From contig CAMPAR010000003.1 of NCBI GenBank assembly GCA_946632055.1, forward strand, positions 1 through 64,000: a stretch of DNA of 64,000 bases, read 5' to 3'. The DNA comes from an uncultured Lachnospiraceae bacterium (GTDB lineage Bacteria > Bacillota > Clostridia > Lachnospirales > Lachnospiraceae). The stretch's first letter is position 1, and each line of letters starts with the position of its first letter. The notes under the pieces are model-generated. The model saw only the letters and a list, made by a program, of their open reading frames with translations, did not search any database and was not told where the DNA came from. This document shows, one piece after another, positions 17,654 through 26,488 of the stretch. The position numbers were made by a program, and so were the translations under genes.

Positions 17654-18592
17654 TTATACCGGCACCCGGATCCTGCCGATCAGGGTTCTCAGAATATCCG
17701 ACGCCTGGTCTCTGCGGATCCGGGCCTCCGAAGACAGCACGAGCCGGTGCGGAAGCACCTTCATCGCGAGGGATTTGATATCGTCGGGATTCACATAGTC
17801 CCGCCCGTCGAGCCAGGCTTCTGCGCGGGCAGCGGCCGCAAGCTGCAGAAAAGCGCGCGGAGAAGCGCCGAGCGCCAGACTTTCCGTCGTCCGCGTCGCA
17901 TGGATGATCTCCTCGGCATAGGAAAGCACCTTCTCGGAAACCGTGACTTTTGCCGCGTCTTCCCGGATCCGAAGGACATCCTCCGTCGTCATGACCGGGC
18001 GGATCTCAGAAGCCGCCTCTCCCGTCAGGAAGCGGGAAGCCATCCGAAGCTCATCCTCCTTCGAGGGATAGCCGATCGAGAGCTTCATCATGAAGCGGTC
18101 AAGCTGCGCCTCCGGAAGCGGATAGGTGCCGACGTATTCGATCGGGTTTTCGGTCGCGATGACAAGAAAAGGCTCCGGAAGCGGGTAGATTTTCCCGTCG
18201 ACCGTCACCTGCTTCTCTTCCATCGCCTCCAGAAGCCCGGACTGGGTTTTCGGCGAGGTCCGGTTGATTTCGTCCGCCAGAATGACATGATTCATCACCA
18301 CGCCCGGCTGGTAGACAAACTCCTGCTTCTGCATCTGATAGATCGACACGCCGATCACATCCGACGGCAGCGTATCGGGCGTAAACTGAATCCGCCCGAA
18401 GGAGCAGTCGAGAGACTTCGCGAGCGCGGTTGCAAGCGTCGTTTTTCCGACGCCGGGAACGTCCTCCAGAAGCACATGACCGCCGGCAAAGAAACAGGCG
18501 GCGACATCCCGCGTCGTCTCCTCCTTTCCGATCAGTACGCTGTTTATCTGCTTCAGGAGTTTTTCGGCAAGTTCTCTTCTGTCCGTCACCAT
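17654..18592 (-). CDS. MoxR-family AAA+ ATPase (module 1)
   Basis: A 312-residue AAA+ ATPase. Walker A is [11 protein letters not shown] (within DVPGVGKTT), Walker B is [14 protein letters not shown] with the MoxR-specific NRTSPKTQ, and sensor residues lie in [22 protein letters not shown]. MoxR proteins act as ATP-driven chaperones for metal insertion or assembly. The start at 18592 overlaps smpB by 7 bases, so the module appears attached to the smpB transcript. Compared with the second copy at 47679-48623 the motifs are the same, but the rest has diverged. Confidence 0.92.
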   Translation of the reverse strand: MVTDRRELAEKLLKQINSVLIGKEETTRDVAACFFAGGHVLLEDVPGVGKTTLATALAKSLDCSFGRIQFTPDTLPSDVIGVSIYQMQKQEFVYQPGVVMNHVILADEINRTSPKTQSGLLEAMEEKQVTVDGKIYPLPEPFLVIATENPIEYVGTYPLPEAQLDRFMMKLSIGYPSKEDELRMASRFLTGEAASEIRPVMTTEDVLRIREDAAKVTVSEKVLSYAEEIIHATRTTESLALGASPRAFLQLAAAARAEAWLDGRDYVNPDDIKSLAMKVLPHRLVLSSEARIRRDQASDILRTLIGRIRVPV

Positions 18593-19056
18593 GAATGCTT
18601 CTCCCTGTCTCTTGCGGCCCGCTCCATTTCGCGCGCCGCGTCCTTCTTCGCGATGGTTTCGCGTTTGTCGTACAGCTTTTTACCTTTGGCGAGGCCGATT
18701 TCGACCTTCACGAGGCTTCCCTGAAAGTAGACCTGCAGCGGGACGAGCGTCCAGCCCTGCTCCTTCAGCTTGGCGGAAAGCTTCCGGATTTCCCTCTTGT
18801 GCATCAGAAGCTTCCGCTCCCTTAAGGGATCCCGGTTGAAAATATTGCCCTTTTCGTAGGGACTGATGTGCATGCCGATGATCACGACTTCTCCGTTCCT
18901 TATGCGCACATAGCTTTCCTTGATGCTTCCCTTGCCCATGCGTAGGGATTTCACCTCCGTTCCGGAGAGCACAATGCCGCATTCGTAGCTTTCCTCGATA
19001 AAGTAGTCGTGATAGGCTTTTTTATTATTCGCAATGAGTTTACGAGATTCTTTCAT
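18586..19056 (-). CDS. smpB: SsrA-binding protein
   Basis: A 156-residue tmRNA partner for rescue of stalled ribosomes. The diagnostic features are [14 protein letters not shown] near the start, [19 protein letters not shown], the central ISPYEKGN, and a basic C-terminal tail ([13 protein letters not shown] onward) that enters the mRNA channel. No ssrA gene is seen in this window. A terminator lies between secG and smpB, so smpB may rely on read-through or on a promoter I cannot place. Confidence 0.97.
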   Translation of the reverse strand: MKESRKLIANNKKAYHDYFIEESYECGIVLSGTEVKSLRMGKGSIKESYVRIRNGEVVIIGMHISPYEKGNIFNRDPLRERKLLMHKREIRKLSAKLKEQGWTLVPLQVYFQGSLVKVEIGLAKGKKLYDKRETIAKKDAAREMERAARDREKHSW

Positions 19057-19096
19057 GATTTATCCTCTTAAGGCTCACAGGATCTTTCCTACGATG

Positions 19097-19136
19097 TCAA
19101 AAGCGCCCCGGTCAGTGCGACCCGGAGCGCTTTTGA
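19097..19136 (-). terminator. Intrinsic terminator after secG
   Basis: On the minus strand a stem of about 11 bp (GCGCTCCGG... with CCGGGGCGC, one bulge) is followed by TTTTGAC. It lies about 20 bases past the secG stop and about 40 before smpB. Confidence 0.8.
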
Positions 19137-19154
19137 TACTTCCGTTATCAAAGC

Positions 19155-19397
19155 TCAGAAATTGAACGCCAGAGCAAAAGCCAGTACAAAGAATGCGATT
19201 GCCGCAAATTTCGTAATCTTTTCCAGCGTTCCTTCCGCCGAGCGCGAACGGTTCTTTTCCCAGTAGGTATCCGCCATGCCGCCGATGGTGCCAAGTCCTG
19301 CGGACTTGCCTTCCTGCAGCATGATAATGACGATGAGAACCAGTCCGACGAGACCGAAAATGCTCATTAAAATGTATCTGATCACTGTAGCAGCCAT
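19155..19397 (-). CDS. secG: Protein-export membrane protein SecG
   Basis: An 80-residue subunit of the SecYEG translocon. It has two membrane spans (about residues 5-27 and 60-79) joined by the conserved loop MLQEGKSAGLGTIGG. ATG 19397 has AAAGGAG 7 bases upstream. It is expressed from its own promoter at 19444-19472, just after tRNA-Leu on the same strand, and closed by a terminator before smpB; the secG-smpB neighbourhood is common in Firmicutes. Confidence 0.93.
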   Translation of the reverse strand: MAATVIRYILMSIFGLVGLVLIVIIMLQEGKSAGLGTIGGMADTYWEKNRSRSAEGTLEKITKFAAIAFFVLAFALAFNF

Positions 19398-19443
19398 GAT
19401 ATTACTCCTTTGACAAATTCATTACTTTTTGCGCACGGCGAAT

Positions 19444-19472
19444 ATTATAGCAGAAACCGTACGCCTTTGCAA
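19444..19472 (-). promoter_or_regulatory. Sigma-A promoter of secG
   Basis: The -35 is TTGCAA (19472-19467), then 17 bases, then a perfect -10 TATAAT (19449-19444) on the minus strand. It starts 14 bases beyond the 3' end of tRNA-Leu. Confidence 0.78.
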
Positions 19473-19485
19473 GCAAAACTTTTAC

Positions 19486-19568
19486 TGCCGGTGGCGGGAC
19501 TTGAACCCGCACGTAGTTACCTACAACAGATTTTGAGTCTGCATCGTCTGCCATTCCGACACACCGGC
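19486..19568 (-). tRNA. tRNA-Leu (anticodon CAA)
   Basis: A class II tRNA on the minus strand. The 7-bp acceptor stem is GCCGGTG with CACCGGC, the anticodon loop is CTCAAAA (anticodon CAA, reading UUG), there is a long variable arm, and the T-arm carries GTTCAAGTC. The CCA end is not encoded. It lies alone, just after the zinc-ribbon gene. Confidence 0.95.
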
Positions 19569-19571
19569 TGG

Positions 19572-19615
19572 AATCCTGTGAAACCTATGAAACTTTATCA
19601 TATTTTCACAGGATT
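19572..19615. repeat. 12-bp inverted repeat before tRNA-Leu
   Basis: Perfect arms AATCCTGTGAAA (19572-19583) and TTTCACAGGATT (19604-19615) with a 20-base loop lie between the zinc-ribbon gene stop and the tRNA. It may act as a weak terminator or processing site; there is no clear U-tract. Confidence 0.6.
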
Positions 19616-19639
19616 TTCAAGTGCTTTTTCGGGAAGGCA

Positions 19640-21481
19640 TCAGCCCTTGGGCATCGTATTCCCGGCTTCAATCATGTTTTCGTTCATTCCGCCGGCTTCG
19701 GGAGAGGCCATAGACTCGAGCGAGTCATACTCAGAAGTACCTTTCAGCTCCAGATAATAGGCGTTGTTCTCCATATGAACGACTTCCTCGGTCCCGTATA
19801 CGATATTGAGATCATCAATGTTCAGAAGGCACTGTCCCTCGCTGTCGAACTCGATATCCGTCACGCAGATCGGTGTGTAAACAATGACATTCTCATAGGA
19901 GCCGGCTTCTTCGGTTTCTTCCGTTTCCTCGGTTTCTTCCGTTTCCTCGGTTTCTTCCGTTTCTTCGGTGCTCTCGCCCTCTTCCGGATCCGTGATTTCG
20001 ATCTCGATCTGATAGAAGCTGTACAGGATATTCTCGTAGCGGCTGCTCTCCGCTTCCGGATCCTTCGTCAGGAAGATTTCGCCGATCGGCATCATATCCA
20101 CCATCCTGAAGCCCATCTTCTCGTACTCCGGCATCACTTCGGTCTTGTATGCGTTCACCACGTCGTCCCGGAAAGCCGCAATCTGCTCCTCCGGAATGGC
20201 CGAAAGATCGGTGATATAACCCGGAAGACCGGATACGATAAAGGTCTTTTCAAAGACGGAGGGCACTTTTCCGTGCTCGGATACGAAATAGTTCGAGGTA
20301 TAGTCTTCCTCGTCGATCGTGACGGTAATCTCGTCGCCGTTATGATAATTGGAATCCCAGCTGTACTCGTAGTACAGATCCTGACAGATCGGGTCCGCAT
20401 TCTCGACGTTTACGGACGACACATAGCCGCTGCCGTCGCGTCCCGCAAACACAAGCTCCACGCCCTCGAAGGGATCAAAGGTTTCCGCTTCCGGCAGGCC
20501 CTCAACGATCACGGTCTTCTCCGTCACGGAAGGCACCTTGCCGTATTCACGGATCAGGTAGTCTCTCGTGTAATCCTCGAGGTCGAAGGAGAAGGTAATC
20601 TCGTCGCCGTTCGAGAGATTTTCATAATCGTAAAAGTCATAGTTCAGATACAGAGAGGAATAGACGTCGTCCGTTCCGGTAAAGGAGGCGTCCTCGACGC
20701 TGCCGCGCCCATTGTAGCCGGAATAGGTGATTTCCAGCGTTTCAAAGGGATCAAAGCTCTCCGGCTCCTTAAGTCCTGCGACAGAGATCGTCTTCGGCTC
20801 CGCCGTCGCTTCCACGTTCATGTATTCGGAGATTTCCGGATTCAAATCCCAGGTCACTTCGATTTCGTCGCCGTTCGAGAGATCAAACATCTCGCTGAGA
20901 CTCGGATAAGCGGCATTGGAAAGCGCCTCGATCGCATCCATGTCGGAAGCGCCGCGCTTTTTCCAGCGAACCTTTTCGCCGAGATCCTGCTTCATGCGCT
21001 CGGCATCAATCGTCCAGTCCGCTTCACCGTAGCCGTCGTAGCCTTCGAAGCTGACAGTCAGATAATCATTGAAGTCCACCGGCACCTTCTGGTTGAAGAC
21101 AAAAAGGAAAAGCACCACGGCCGCCGCAATGACGAGAATGCTCGCCGCACCCGCGATGATCACCGGGATCAGCCATTTTTTCTTCTTTTTTGGCTGAGGA
21201 GCGGCAGGGGAAGCCGGATTCACAGGCGTCACCGGAGGAACGGTATAAGTCGCCGCCTCGGGAGCCGGTCCCGGATTGTAGGCTGCCTCCGGAGTTTCCG
21301 CCGGTTCCGGATTGTAAGCGGTTTCCGGGTTCTCTGCCGGTTCCGCGATCTCAACCGGCTCCGGGTTCACCGGAGTCACCGGGACTTCGGGAGCCTGCGC
21401 CTGCATGGTCACGGGCGTCCCGCAGAAGGGGCAGAATTTTGCACCGTCATTCAGATTCTTTCCGCAATTGCTGCAAATCAT
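19640..21481 (-). CDS. Zinc-ribbon membrane protein with repeated outer modules
   Basis: A 613-residue protein. A zinc ribbon opens it (Cys3, Cys6, Cys17, Cys20), followed by a Pro/Glu-rich stretch to about residue 95, a basic patch and one membrane span (about 105-128). The outer part holds three or four similar modules, each with a DPFE or related start, a G-x-x-G-x-G turn (GYNGRGS, GRDGSGY) and a NGDEITV or NGDEIEV strand followed by D. Two of them end in a KVPSV-x-EKT-x-IV strand. Near the C-terminus is a run of Glu-Thr repeats. Zinc-ribbon plus single-span proteins of this plan are common in Clostridia and uncharacterised; I cannot name a function. Confidence 0.8.
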   Translation of the reverse strand: MICSNCGKNLNDGAKFCPFCGTPVTMQAQAPEVPVTPVNPEPVEIAEPAENPETAYNPEPAETPEAAYNPGPAPEAATYTVPPVTPVNPASPAAPQPKKKKKWLIPVIIAGAASILVIAAAVVLFLFVFNQKVPVDFNDYLTVSFEGYDGYGEADWTIDAERMKQDLGEKVRWKKRGASDMDAIEALSNAAYPSLSEMFDLSNGDEIEVTWDLNPEISEYMNVEATAEPKTISVAGLKEPESFDPFETLEITYSGYNGRGSVEDASFTGTDDVYSSLYLNYDFYDYENLSNGDEITFSFDLEDYTRDYLIREYGKVPSVTEKTVIVEGLPEAETFDPFEGVELVFAGRDGSGYVSSVNVENADPICQDLYYEYSWDSNYHNGDEITVTIDEEDYTSNYFVSEHGKVPSVFEKTFIVSGLPGYITDLSAIPEEQIAAFRDDVVNAYKTEVMPEYEKMGFRMVDMMPIGEIFLTKDPEAESSRYENILYSFYQIEIEITDPEEGESTEETEETEETEETEETEETEEAGSYENVIVYTPICVTDIEFDSEGQCLLNIDDLNIVYGTEEVVHMENNAYYLELKGTSEYDSLESMASPEAGGMNENMIEAGNTMPKG

Positions 21482-21520
21482 GCGTGTTACCTCTCTTTCA
21501 TGATTGCTGACGTCTTTTCC

Positions 21521-22060
21521 TCAGCCGCTTTCCCTGGACAGGATGTCCAGCTGAAGCGCTTCCAGAAAATGAACGTAGACTTCTTTTTTTACCGGAACCT
21601 GATAGGTCCGGTCAATTTCATCAAAGGTGAAGCTTTTGCGTCCGCCTTCCAGCATGCGGTTCCAGAAAAGCTCCAGATCCCGGTAGGGAAGATAATACAC
21701 TTCTCCGCGTTCGGTGTAATAGATCAGGAGGAAGGCAATTCCGTCCTGTCCCTCCATGTCCTTCATGAATTTCACCTGATGCTCATGGACATTCGCGAGC
21801 GGAAAGGTATCCGTTTTGCACTCCTTGGCGTCGAAGCAGACCGGAATGCCCTGCACGGCGCCGATGTAGTCGACCGTGCTCTGCTTGTCAAAATACGCGA
21901 GCGTGATATGGCGGCTTTCGGCATCGATGCTGACGGGGGTGATCGGGGTCGGGACCTTCTGGATTAATGCGAGCTTCCGCGTCCGGTAGTCCTCGATCGT
22001 ATAGTTGATCATTTCCTCAAAGGACGAGCCTCTTAAGCCTCTGCTGTTCCAAGTGGCCAA
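21521..22060 (-). CDS. recU: Holliday junction resolvase RecU
   Basis: A 179-residue structure-specific endonuclease that cuts four-way junctions, the Firmicutes counterpart of RuvC. Family features: the N-terminal TWNSRGLRGSSFEEMI, the KVPTPITPV stalk segment, and the nuclease core STVDYIGAVQG followed by FDAKECK (catalytic Asp, Asp/Glu and Lys), then FPLANVHEHQV. No in-frame ATG fits; the family's N-terminus begins exactly at the TTG at 22060, which has CGGAGG 10 bases upstream, so I use TTG. It overlaps the RluA-family gene by 28 bases. RuvA and RuvB are encoded at 33.9-35.6 kb. Confidence 0.93.
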   Translation of the reverse strand: MATWNSRGLRGSSFEEMINYTIEDYRTRKLALIQKVPTPITPVSIDAESRHITLAYFDKQSTVDYIGAVQGIPVCFDAKECKTDTFPLANVHEHQVKFMKDMEGQDGIAFLLIYYTERGEVYYLPYRDLELFWNRMLEGGRKSFTFDEIDRTYQVPVKKEVYVHFLEALQLDILSRESG

Positions 22061-22989
22061 TTTTTCGGCGCCTCCGTTTCTATGACTTTGCCGGAAAGAG
22101 CGGCAACCTGGCAGTTCTCGGGGAATTCGAGCCGGTATGCATGCAGGCACTGGAATTCCAGACCGTACTTCCGGTTCAGCTCCGCTTTTCCGTATTTCGG
22201 ATCCCCGAGGATCGGATGACCCGCGGCGGCAAGCTGTGCGCGGATCTGGTGGCTTTTTCCGGTAAAAAGCTCCACCTGAAGAAGCGTCCGGTCCGCATAA
22301 ACCTTTAAGGGTGTTACGGCCGTCCGGATGCTGTCGGCGCCGTGTACGCTGTTCGGATAGATCCGCACCCGGTTGGTGCGGCGGTCCTTCACAAGCCAGG
22401 ACTGAAATTCGCGAGGCGAAGTCAACTGTCCCGCGACGAGCGCGTAGTAATATTTATGGACCGTACGGTCCCGGAACATCGCGGACAGAACCTGCAGGCC
22501 GCGCATCGAAAGCCCCGCGCACATGATGCCGGAGGTGTTGCGGTCAAGACGGTTCACGATCGACGGCCGGAAGGATTCGAAATCCGAATCCGAAGCCGCG
22601 CCGCTTTTCCTGGCGTGAAGAATGACCCATTCATTGACGGAGAAATCGTCCTCCGCCGCCTTCTGGGACAGGATTCCCGCCGGCTTTACGAAGATGCAGA
22701 CGTCGCTGTCCTCGTAGAGAATCGGAATCTCCGGAAATGAAACATCCTCAAAGCTCACGGAAGGCGCTTCTCCCCGCATTTTATCATAGGTTTCCTGCGA
22801 AAAGTAGAACTGCACCGTATCTCCGAAAACCGTAATTTCATTGCCGATCGCCCGCTCATGATTCAGGGTGATGTTCTTCTTTCTGAGCATCCGGTACAGG
22901 AAGCTTTTCGGCGCTTCGCGAAGAATTTTACGCAGAACTTTATCCAGTCTTTGACTCGCCTGGTTGATTCCGAGCGTAATCTCAATCAT
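22033..22989 (-). CDS. RluA-family pseudouridine synthase
   Basis: A 318-residue enzyme that isomerises uridine in RNA. An N-terminal S4-like domain (QRLDKVLRKILREAPKS onward) is followed by the RluA catalytic core with the Asp in VNRLDRNTSGIM, YYYALVAGQL, and GKSHQIRAQLAAAGHPILGDPKYG. Start ATG 22989 has AGAGG 7 bases before it; a start 6 codons earlier has no such site. The exact target site (rRNA or tRNA) cannot be read from sequence. A second family member, rluD-like, lies at 59253-60191. Confidence 0.92.
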   Translation of the reverse strand: MIEITLGINQASQRLDKVLRKILREAPKSFLYRMLRKKNITLNHERAIGNEITVFGDTVQFYFSQETYDKMRGEAPSVSFEDVSFPEIPILYEDSDVCIFVKPAGILSQKAAEDDFSVNEWVILHARKSGAASDSDFESFRPSIVNRLDRNTSGIMCAGLSMRGLQVLSAMFRDRTVHKYYYALVAGQLTSPREFQSWLVKDRRTNRVRIYPNSVHGADSIRTAVTPLKVYADRTLLQVELFTGKSHQIRAQLAAAGHPILGDPKYGKAELNRKYGLEFQCLHAYRLEFPENCQVAALSGKVIETEAPKNWPLGTAEA

Positions 22990-23023
22990 CCCCGCACCTC
23001 TTTTCAAAACATCATCGAAGAAA

Positions 23024-23593
23024 TTACATGGAAATTGCCTGCAGCACGCCCTCCTGCCGAAGAAGGACCTCCTCCGCCGCGTCCCGATCGGAAGGCGGAA
23101 GGCTTTTCAGGCGCTTTTCAAAGCTGCCAAGATTCTTATAAACGGTGAGCTCGGCATCGACCTCACTGAGTCTCAGATAATTGCGCAGGTACTCTTCGGT
23201 TTCCTGCGCGTTCACGCTCTCCTCCCGGCAGAAGCAGTAGATGCCGCTTTCGTGAACATAGGCGTAGTTCAGTTCGAAGGCGCGGCCGTTTTTCCCGGCG
23301 ATCAGAAGCCCCGTGTCCAGGATGCCCTTTCCGGCAAGCGCCCGGATCCTCTGATATTCGTCCTCGGGACGGTCCGAATGCTTCAGCATCGGAATCAGGG
23401 TGGAAAGCTGCATCGCGAAGGGGATGACGAGCATGGCCGCGATAATCGAATACCAGTTTTTCGTGGTTCCTTTCATCACCAGTCCATACACCGCGATCCC
23501 CGCGATGACAAGAAGCAGCGCGAGCGAGAACAGAAGAAGGTTCCTTTTTCGCTGCTTCAGATATCCGTAATGGCCTTTTGCCGCCCGCTTCAT
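23024..23593 (-). CDS. Two-span membrane protein next to alaS
   Basis: A 189-residue protein not assigned to a function. After a basic N-terminus (GYLKQRKRN) there are two membrane spans (about 19-41 and 48-68), then a roughly 120-residue soluble domain with LIAGKNGRAFELNYAYV and a Cys pair (YCFCREE). The start at 23593 overlaps the alaS stop by 4 bases (ATGA), so the two are translated together. I recognise the general shape from Lachnospiraceae genomes but no known family. Confidence 0.75.
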   Translation of the reverse strand: MKRAAKGHYGYLKQRKRNLLLFSLALLLVIAGIAVYGLVMKGTTKNWYSIIAAMLVIPFAMQLSTLIPMLKHSDRPEDEYQRIRALAGKGILDTGLLIAGKNGRAFELNYAYVHESGIYCFCREESVNAQETEEYLRNYLRLSEVDAELTVYKNLGSFEKRLKSLPPSDRDAAEEVLLRQEGVLQAISM

Positions 23594-26271
23594 ACGATCT
23601 GGGCAGCGGCAAGCCCGGCCGCCTTTTCAACCGCTTCGTCAATTCCCGCGGGATTCTTTCCGCCGGCCTGGGCGAAGTTCGGACGTCCGCCGCCGCCACC
23701 GCCGACAAGGCCTGCAATGCCCTTGATCAGATTTCCGGCATGCGCGCCGCGCTTCACGGCGCTGTCGGACGCCGCGGCAAGAAGCGTTACCTTGCCGCCG
23801 GCCGAAGAAGCCAGCACGATGACACAGTCGCCGAGCTGATCCTTCAAATTATCGCTTAAGTTCCTCAGCTCATTCATGTCCACGTCGTCTATGCGGGCGG
23901 TCAGGACCTTGATTCCCTTCACCTCCGTCACGCGGTCCATGAGATCCGAAGCCGCGTTCTTCGCCATCTCGGCTTTCAGCGACTCATTCTCGGACTGCAG
24001 CGCGCGGTTCTCCTGAAGGAGGGTTTCGATCCTTCTTAACAGTCCCGCCGGATTCGTCTTCAGGAGCGCGGAAGCCTCGTTCAGCTCTTTTTCCGTATTC
24101 CGGTAATAATCCAGCACGTGATCGGCCGTGATCGCCTCAATTCTGCGGACGCCCGCGGCGATTCCGGACTCGGAAAGGATCTTGAAGGTCAGAATATCCG
24201 CCGTGTTCGCCACATGCGTGCCGCCGCAGAACTCGACGGAATCGCCCATTGTCACGACACGGACGGTATCGCCGTATTTTTCGCCGAAGAGCGCCATGGC
24301 GCCGCGCTTCTTCGCTTCCTCAAGCGGCAGAACCTCCGTCACAACGGGGAGCGCCGCACGGATATCGGCGTTTACGATCTCTTCCACCTTACGGATTTCT
24401 TCGGCGCTCATCGCGGCGAAATGCGTAAAGTCGAAGCGGAGTCTTCCTGCGTTGTTCAGGGAGCCGGCCTGCTCGACATGAGAGCCGAGCACCTCACGAA
24501 GCGCCTTCTGAAGAAGATGCGTCGCGCTGTGGTTCTTGCAGGTATTCTTCCGGTTCTCTTCGTCCACATGCAGGGTGACGGTGTCGCCGAGCGTGAACGA
24601 GCCGGATTCCATGACGCCGACGTGAGCCACCTTTCCGCCCTGCAGTTTGCGCGTTTCACGGACAATAAAGCGTCCGTGCGGGCTCTCGATGACGCCGAAG
24701 TCGCCTTCCTGGCCGCCCATGGTGGCGTAGAAAGCCGTTTCCTTCACGATCACGGCGCCCTTGTCGCCTTCTTCCAGCGTATCCTGAATCGCGCCGAAGT
24801 CTTTGATCTTGCCGTTTTCGTCGCGTTCGTCCTCGTCCCGCAGAACCAGGGCGGAAATCAGCGATTCGTTCTGATAACGGTCGTATCCGACAAATTCCGT
24901 CGTGACGGAAGGATCCAGCTCATCGTAAGCCGTGGCGTCCTTGCCCATGTAGTTGGAAACGGCACGCGCCGAGCGGGCGGCCTGCTTCTGCGCCTGCATG
25001 GCGCTGTCAAATCCGGCCTCATCCAGTGTGAAGCCCTGCTCTTCGAGGATTTCCTCGGTCAGGTCGCGCGGGAAGCCGAAAGTGTCATAAAGACGGAAAG
25101 CCGCGTCTCCGGATAGCACGCTGCCGCCTTCGCTTTTCAGCTTTTCCATCTCTTCCGAAAGGATGGACAGGCCGGTATCGATCGTCCGGTTGAACTTGTT
25201 CTCCTCCTCGCGAATCACGGCGAGAATCATCGCGCGCTTCTCCTCGAGCTCCGGATAGCCGTCCCGGCTCGTCTCAATGACGGTTTCCGCCAGGTTCGAC
25301 AGGAAGGTCGTGCGGATGCCGAGAAGCCGTCCGTGACGTGCCGCGCGCCGAAGAAGGCGCCTCAGCACATAGCCGCGGCCGTTGTTTGAGGGCATGATGC
25401 CGTCCGATATCATGAAGGTCACGGAACGGATATGATCCGTGATGATGCGGATCGAGACGTCCGCCTTCTCGTTCGATTTATACTGAATTCCGGCGATTTC
25501 GCCCACGTGCTCGGTCAGTGCGCGCAGCGTATCGATTTCGAAGATCGAATCCACGTCCTGCACGACAACCGCCAGACGCTCGAGGCCCATGCCGGTATCG
25601 ATATTCTTCTGCGCAAGCTCGGTGTAATTGCCCTTGCCGTCGTTGTTGAACTGGGAGAAGACGTTGTTCCAGACCTCGATATAGCGGTCGCAGTCGCAGC
25701 CGACCGTACAGGTGGGCTTGCCGCAGCCGTACTTTTCTCCGCGGTCATAGTAAATCTCCGAGCAGGGGCCGCAGGGGCCGGAGCCGTGCTCCCAGAAATT
25801 GTCTTCCTTGCCGAAGCGGTAAATCCGCTCCGCCGGAATGCCTTCCTGCTTGTTCCAGAGCTCGAAGGCTTCGTCGTCATCCTGATAGACGGAAGGGTAC
25901 AGACGGTCCGGATCGAGGCCGACGTACTTCGTCAGGAACTCCCAGGACCAGTGAATCGCTTCTTTCTTGAAATAATCTCCGAAAGAGAAATTGCCGAGCA
26001 TTTCAAAGAAGGTGCCGTGGCGGCCGTCCTTGCCGACGTTGTCGATATCGCCGGTGCGGATGCACTTCTGGCAGGTCGTGACGCGGCGGCGCGGCGGAAT
26101 CTCCTGCCCTGTGAAATAGGGCTTTAAGGGCGCCATGCCGGAATTGATGATCAGAAGGCTGTTGTCGTTATGCGGAACCAGCGAAAAACTGTTCATCCGA
26201 AGATGACCGTTCTCCTTCTCGAAATAATCGAGAAACATCGATCTGAGTTCGTTTACTCCATACTTTTTCAT
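23590..26271 (-). CDS. alaS: Alanine-tRNA ligase
   Basis: An 893-residue class II synthetase that charges tRNA-Ala. The N-terminal catalytic core (FLDYFEKENGH, NSGMAPLKPYF, RVTTCQKCIRTGDIDNVG, the ERLAVV segment) is followed by the editing domain with the zinc-site motif HSATHLLQKAL and CGGTHVANT, a coiled-coil stretch around ETLLQENRALQSENESLKAE, and the C-terminal C-Ala domain ending in GGGGGGRPNFAQAGGKNP. It has the full family length. The Shine-Dalgarno AGGAG is 10 bases before ATG 26271. Nothing suggests T-box control in the short upstream gap. Confidence 0.97.
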   Translation of the reverse strand: MKKYGVNELRSMFLDYFEKENGHLRMNSFSLVPHNDNSLLIINSGMAPLKPYFTGQEIPPRRRVTTCQKCIRTGDIDNVGKDGRHGTFFEMLGNFSFGDYFKKEAIHWSWEFLTKYVGLDPDRLYPSVYQDDDEAFELWNKQEGIPAERIYRFGKEDNFWEHGSGPCGPCSEIYYDRGEKYGCGKPTCTVGCDCDRYIEVWNNVFSQFNNDGKGNYTELAQKNIDTGMGLERLAVVVQDVDSIFEIDTLRALTEHVGEIAGIQYKSNEKADVSIRIITDHIRSVTFMISDGIMPSNNGRGYVLRRLLRRAARHGRLLGIRTTFLSNLAETVIETSRDGYPELEEKRAMILAVIREEENKFNRTIDTGLSILSEEMEKLKSEGGSVLSGDAAFRLYDTFGFPRDLTEEILEEQGFTLDEAGFDSAMQAQKQAARSARAVSNYMGKDATAYDELDPSVTTEFVGYDRYQNESLISALVLRDEDERDENGKIKDFGAIQDTLEEGDKGAVIVKETAFYATMGGQEGDFGVIESPHGRFIVRETRKLQGGKVAHVGVMESGSFTLGDTVTLHVDEENRKNTCKNHSATHLLQKALREVLGSHVEQAGSLNNAGRLRFDFTHFAAMSAEEIRKVEEIVNADIRAALPVVTEVLPLEEAKKRGAMALFGEKYGDTVRVVTMGDSVEFCGGTHVANTADILTFKILSESGIAAGVRRIEAITADHVLDYYRNTEKELNEASALLKTNPAGLLRRIETLLQENRALQSENESLKAEMAKNAASDLMDRVTEVKGIKVLTARIDDVDMNELRNLSDNLKDQLGDCVIVLASSAGGKVTLLAAASDSAVKRGAHAGNLIKGIAGLVGGGGGGRPNFAQAGGKNPAGIDEAVEKAAGLAAAQIV

Positions 26272-26293
26272 AAATGTTTTTCTCCTCTGTATT

Positions 26294-26320
26294 CAAAAAC
26301 CGAAAAGGTCCGTCCGGTTT
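26294..26320 (-). terminator. Weak terminator candidate upstream of alaS
   Basis: On the minus strand a 6-bp stem AAACCG/CGGTTT with a 12-base loop is followed by TTG. It sits just past the stop of the small membrane protein and would separate it from alaS. Confidence 0.4.
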
Positions 26321-26325
26321 CCTCC

Positions 26326-26475
26326 TCAGTCTTCTGTCTTCTTTTCTTTGGCGGCTTTCCTCTTGTCCATAAAGTCGCGGGTTTTATGCCCGAGAATGAC
26401 GGCCGCGACGATGACGCAGAGCATAAACAGCACCGTCAGAATCTGAACATAGAATTCATGTAAAAACGCGATCAT
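26326..26475 (-). CDS. Small single-span membrane protein
   Basis: A 49-residue protein: one hydrophobic span (about residues 8-30, containing ILTVLFMLCVIVAAVIL) then a basic tail (HKTRDFMDKRKAAKEKK). The frame extends upstream, but ATG 26475 has GGAGG 5 bases before it and follows the C40 lipoprotein stop by 13 bases. Similar short proteins occur in Lachnospiraceae without known function. It may accompany the lipoprotein or the P-type ATPase. Confidence 0.7.
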   Translation of the reverse strand: MIAFLHEFYVQILTVLFMLCVIVAAVILGHKTRDFMDKRKAAKEKKTED

Positions 26476-26488
26476 AAGCACCTCCGGT

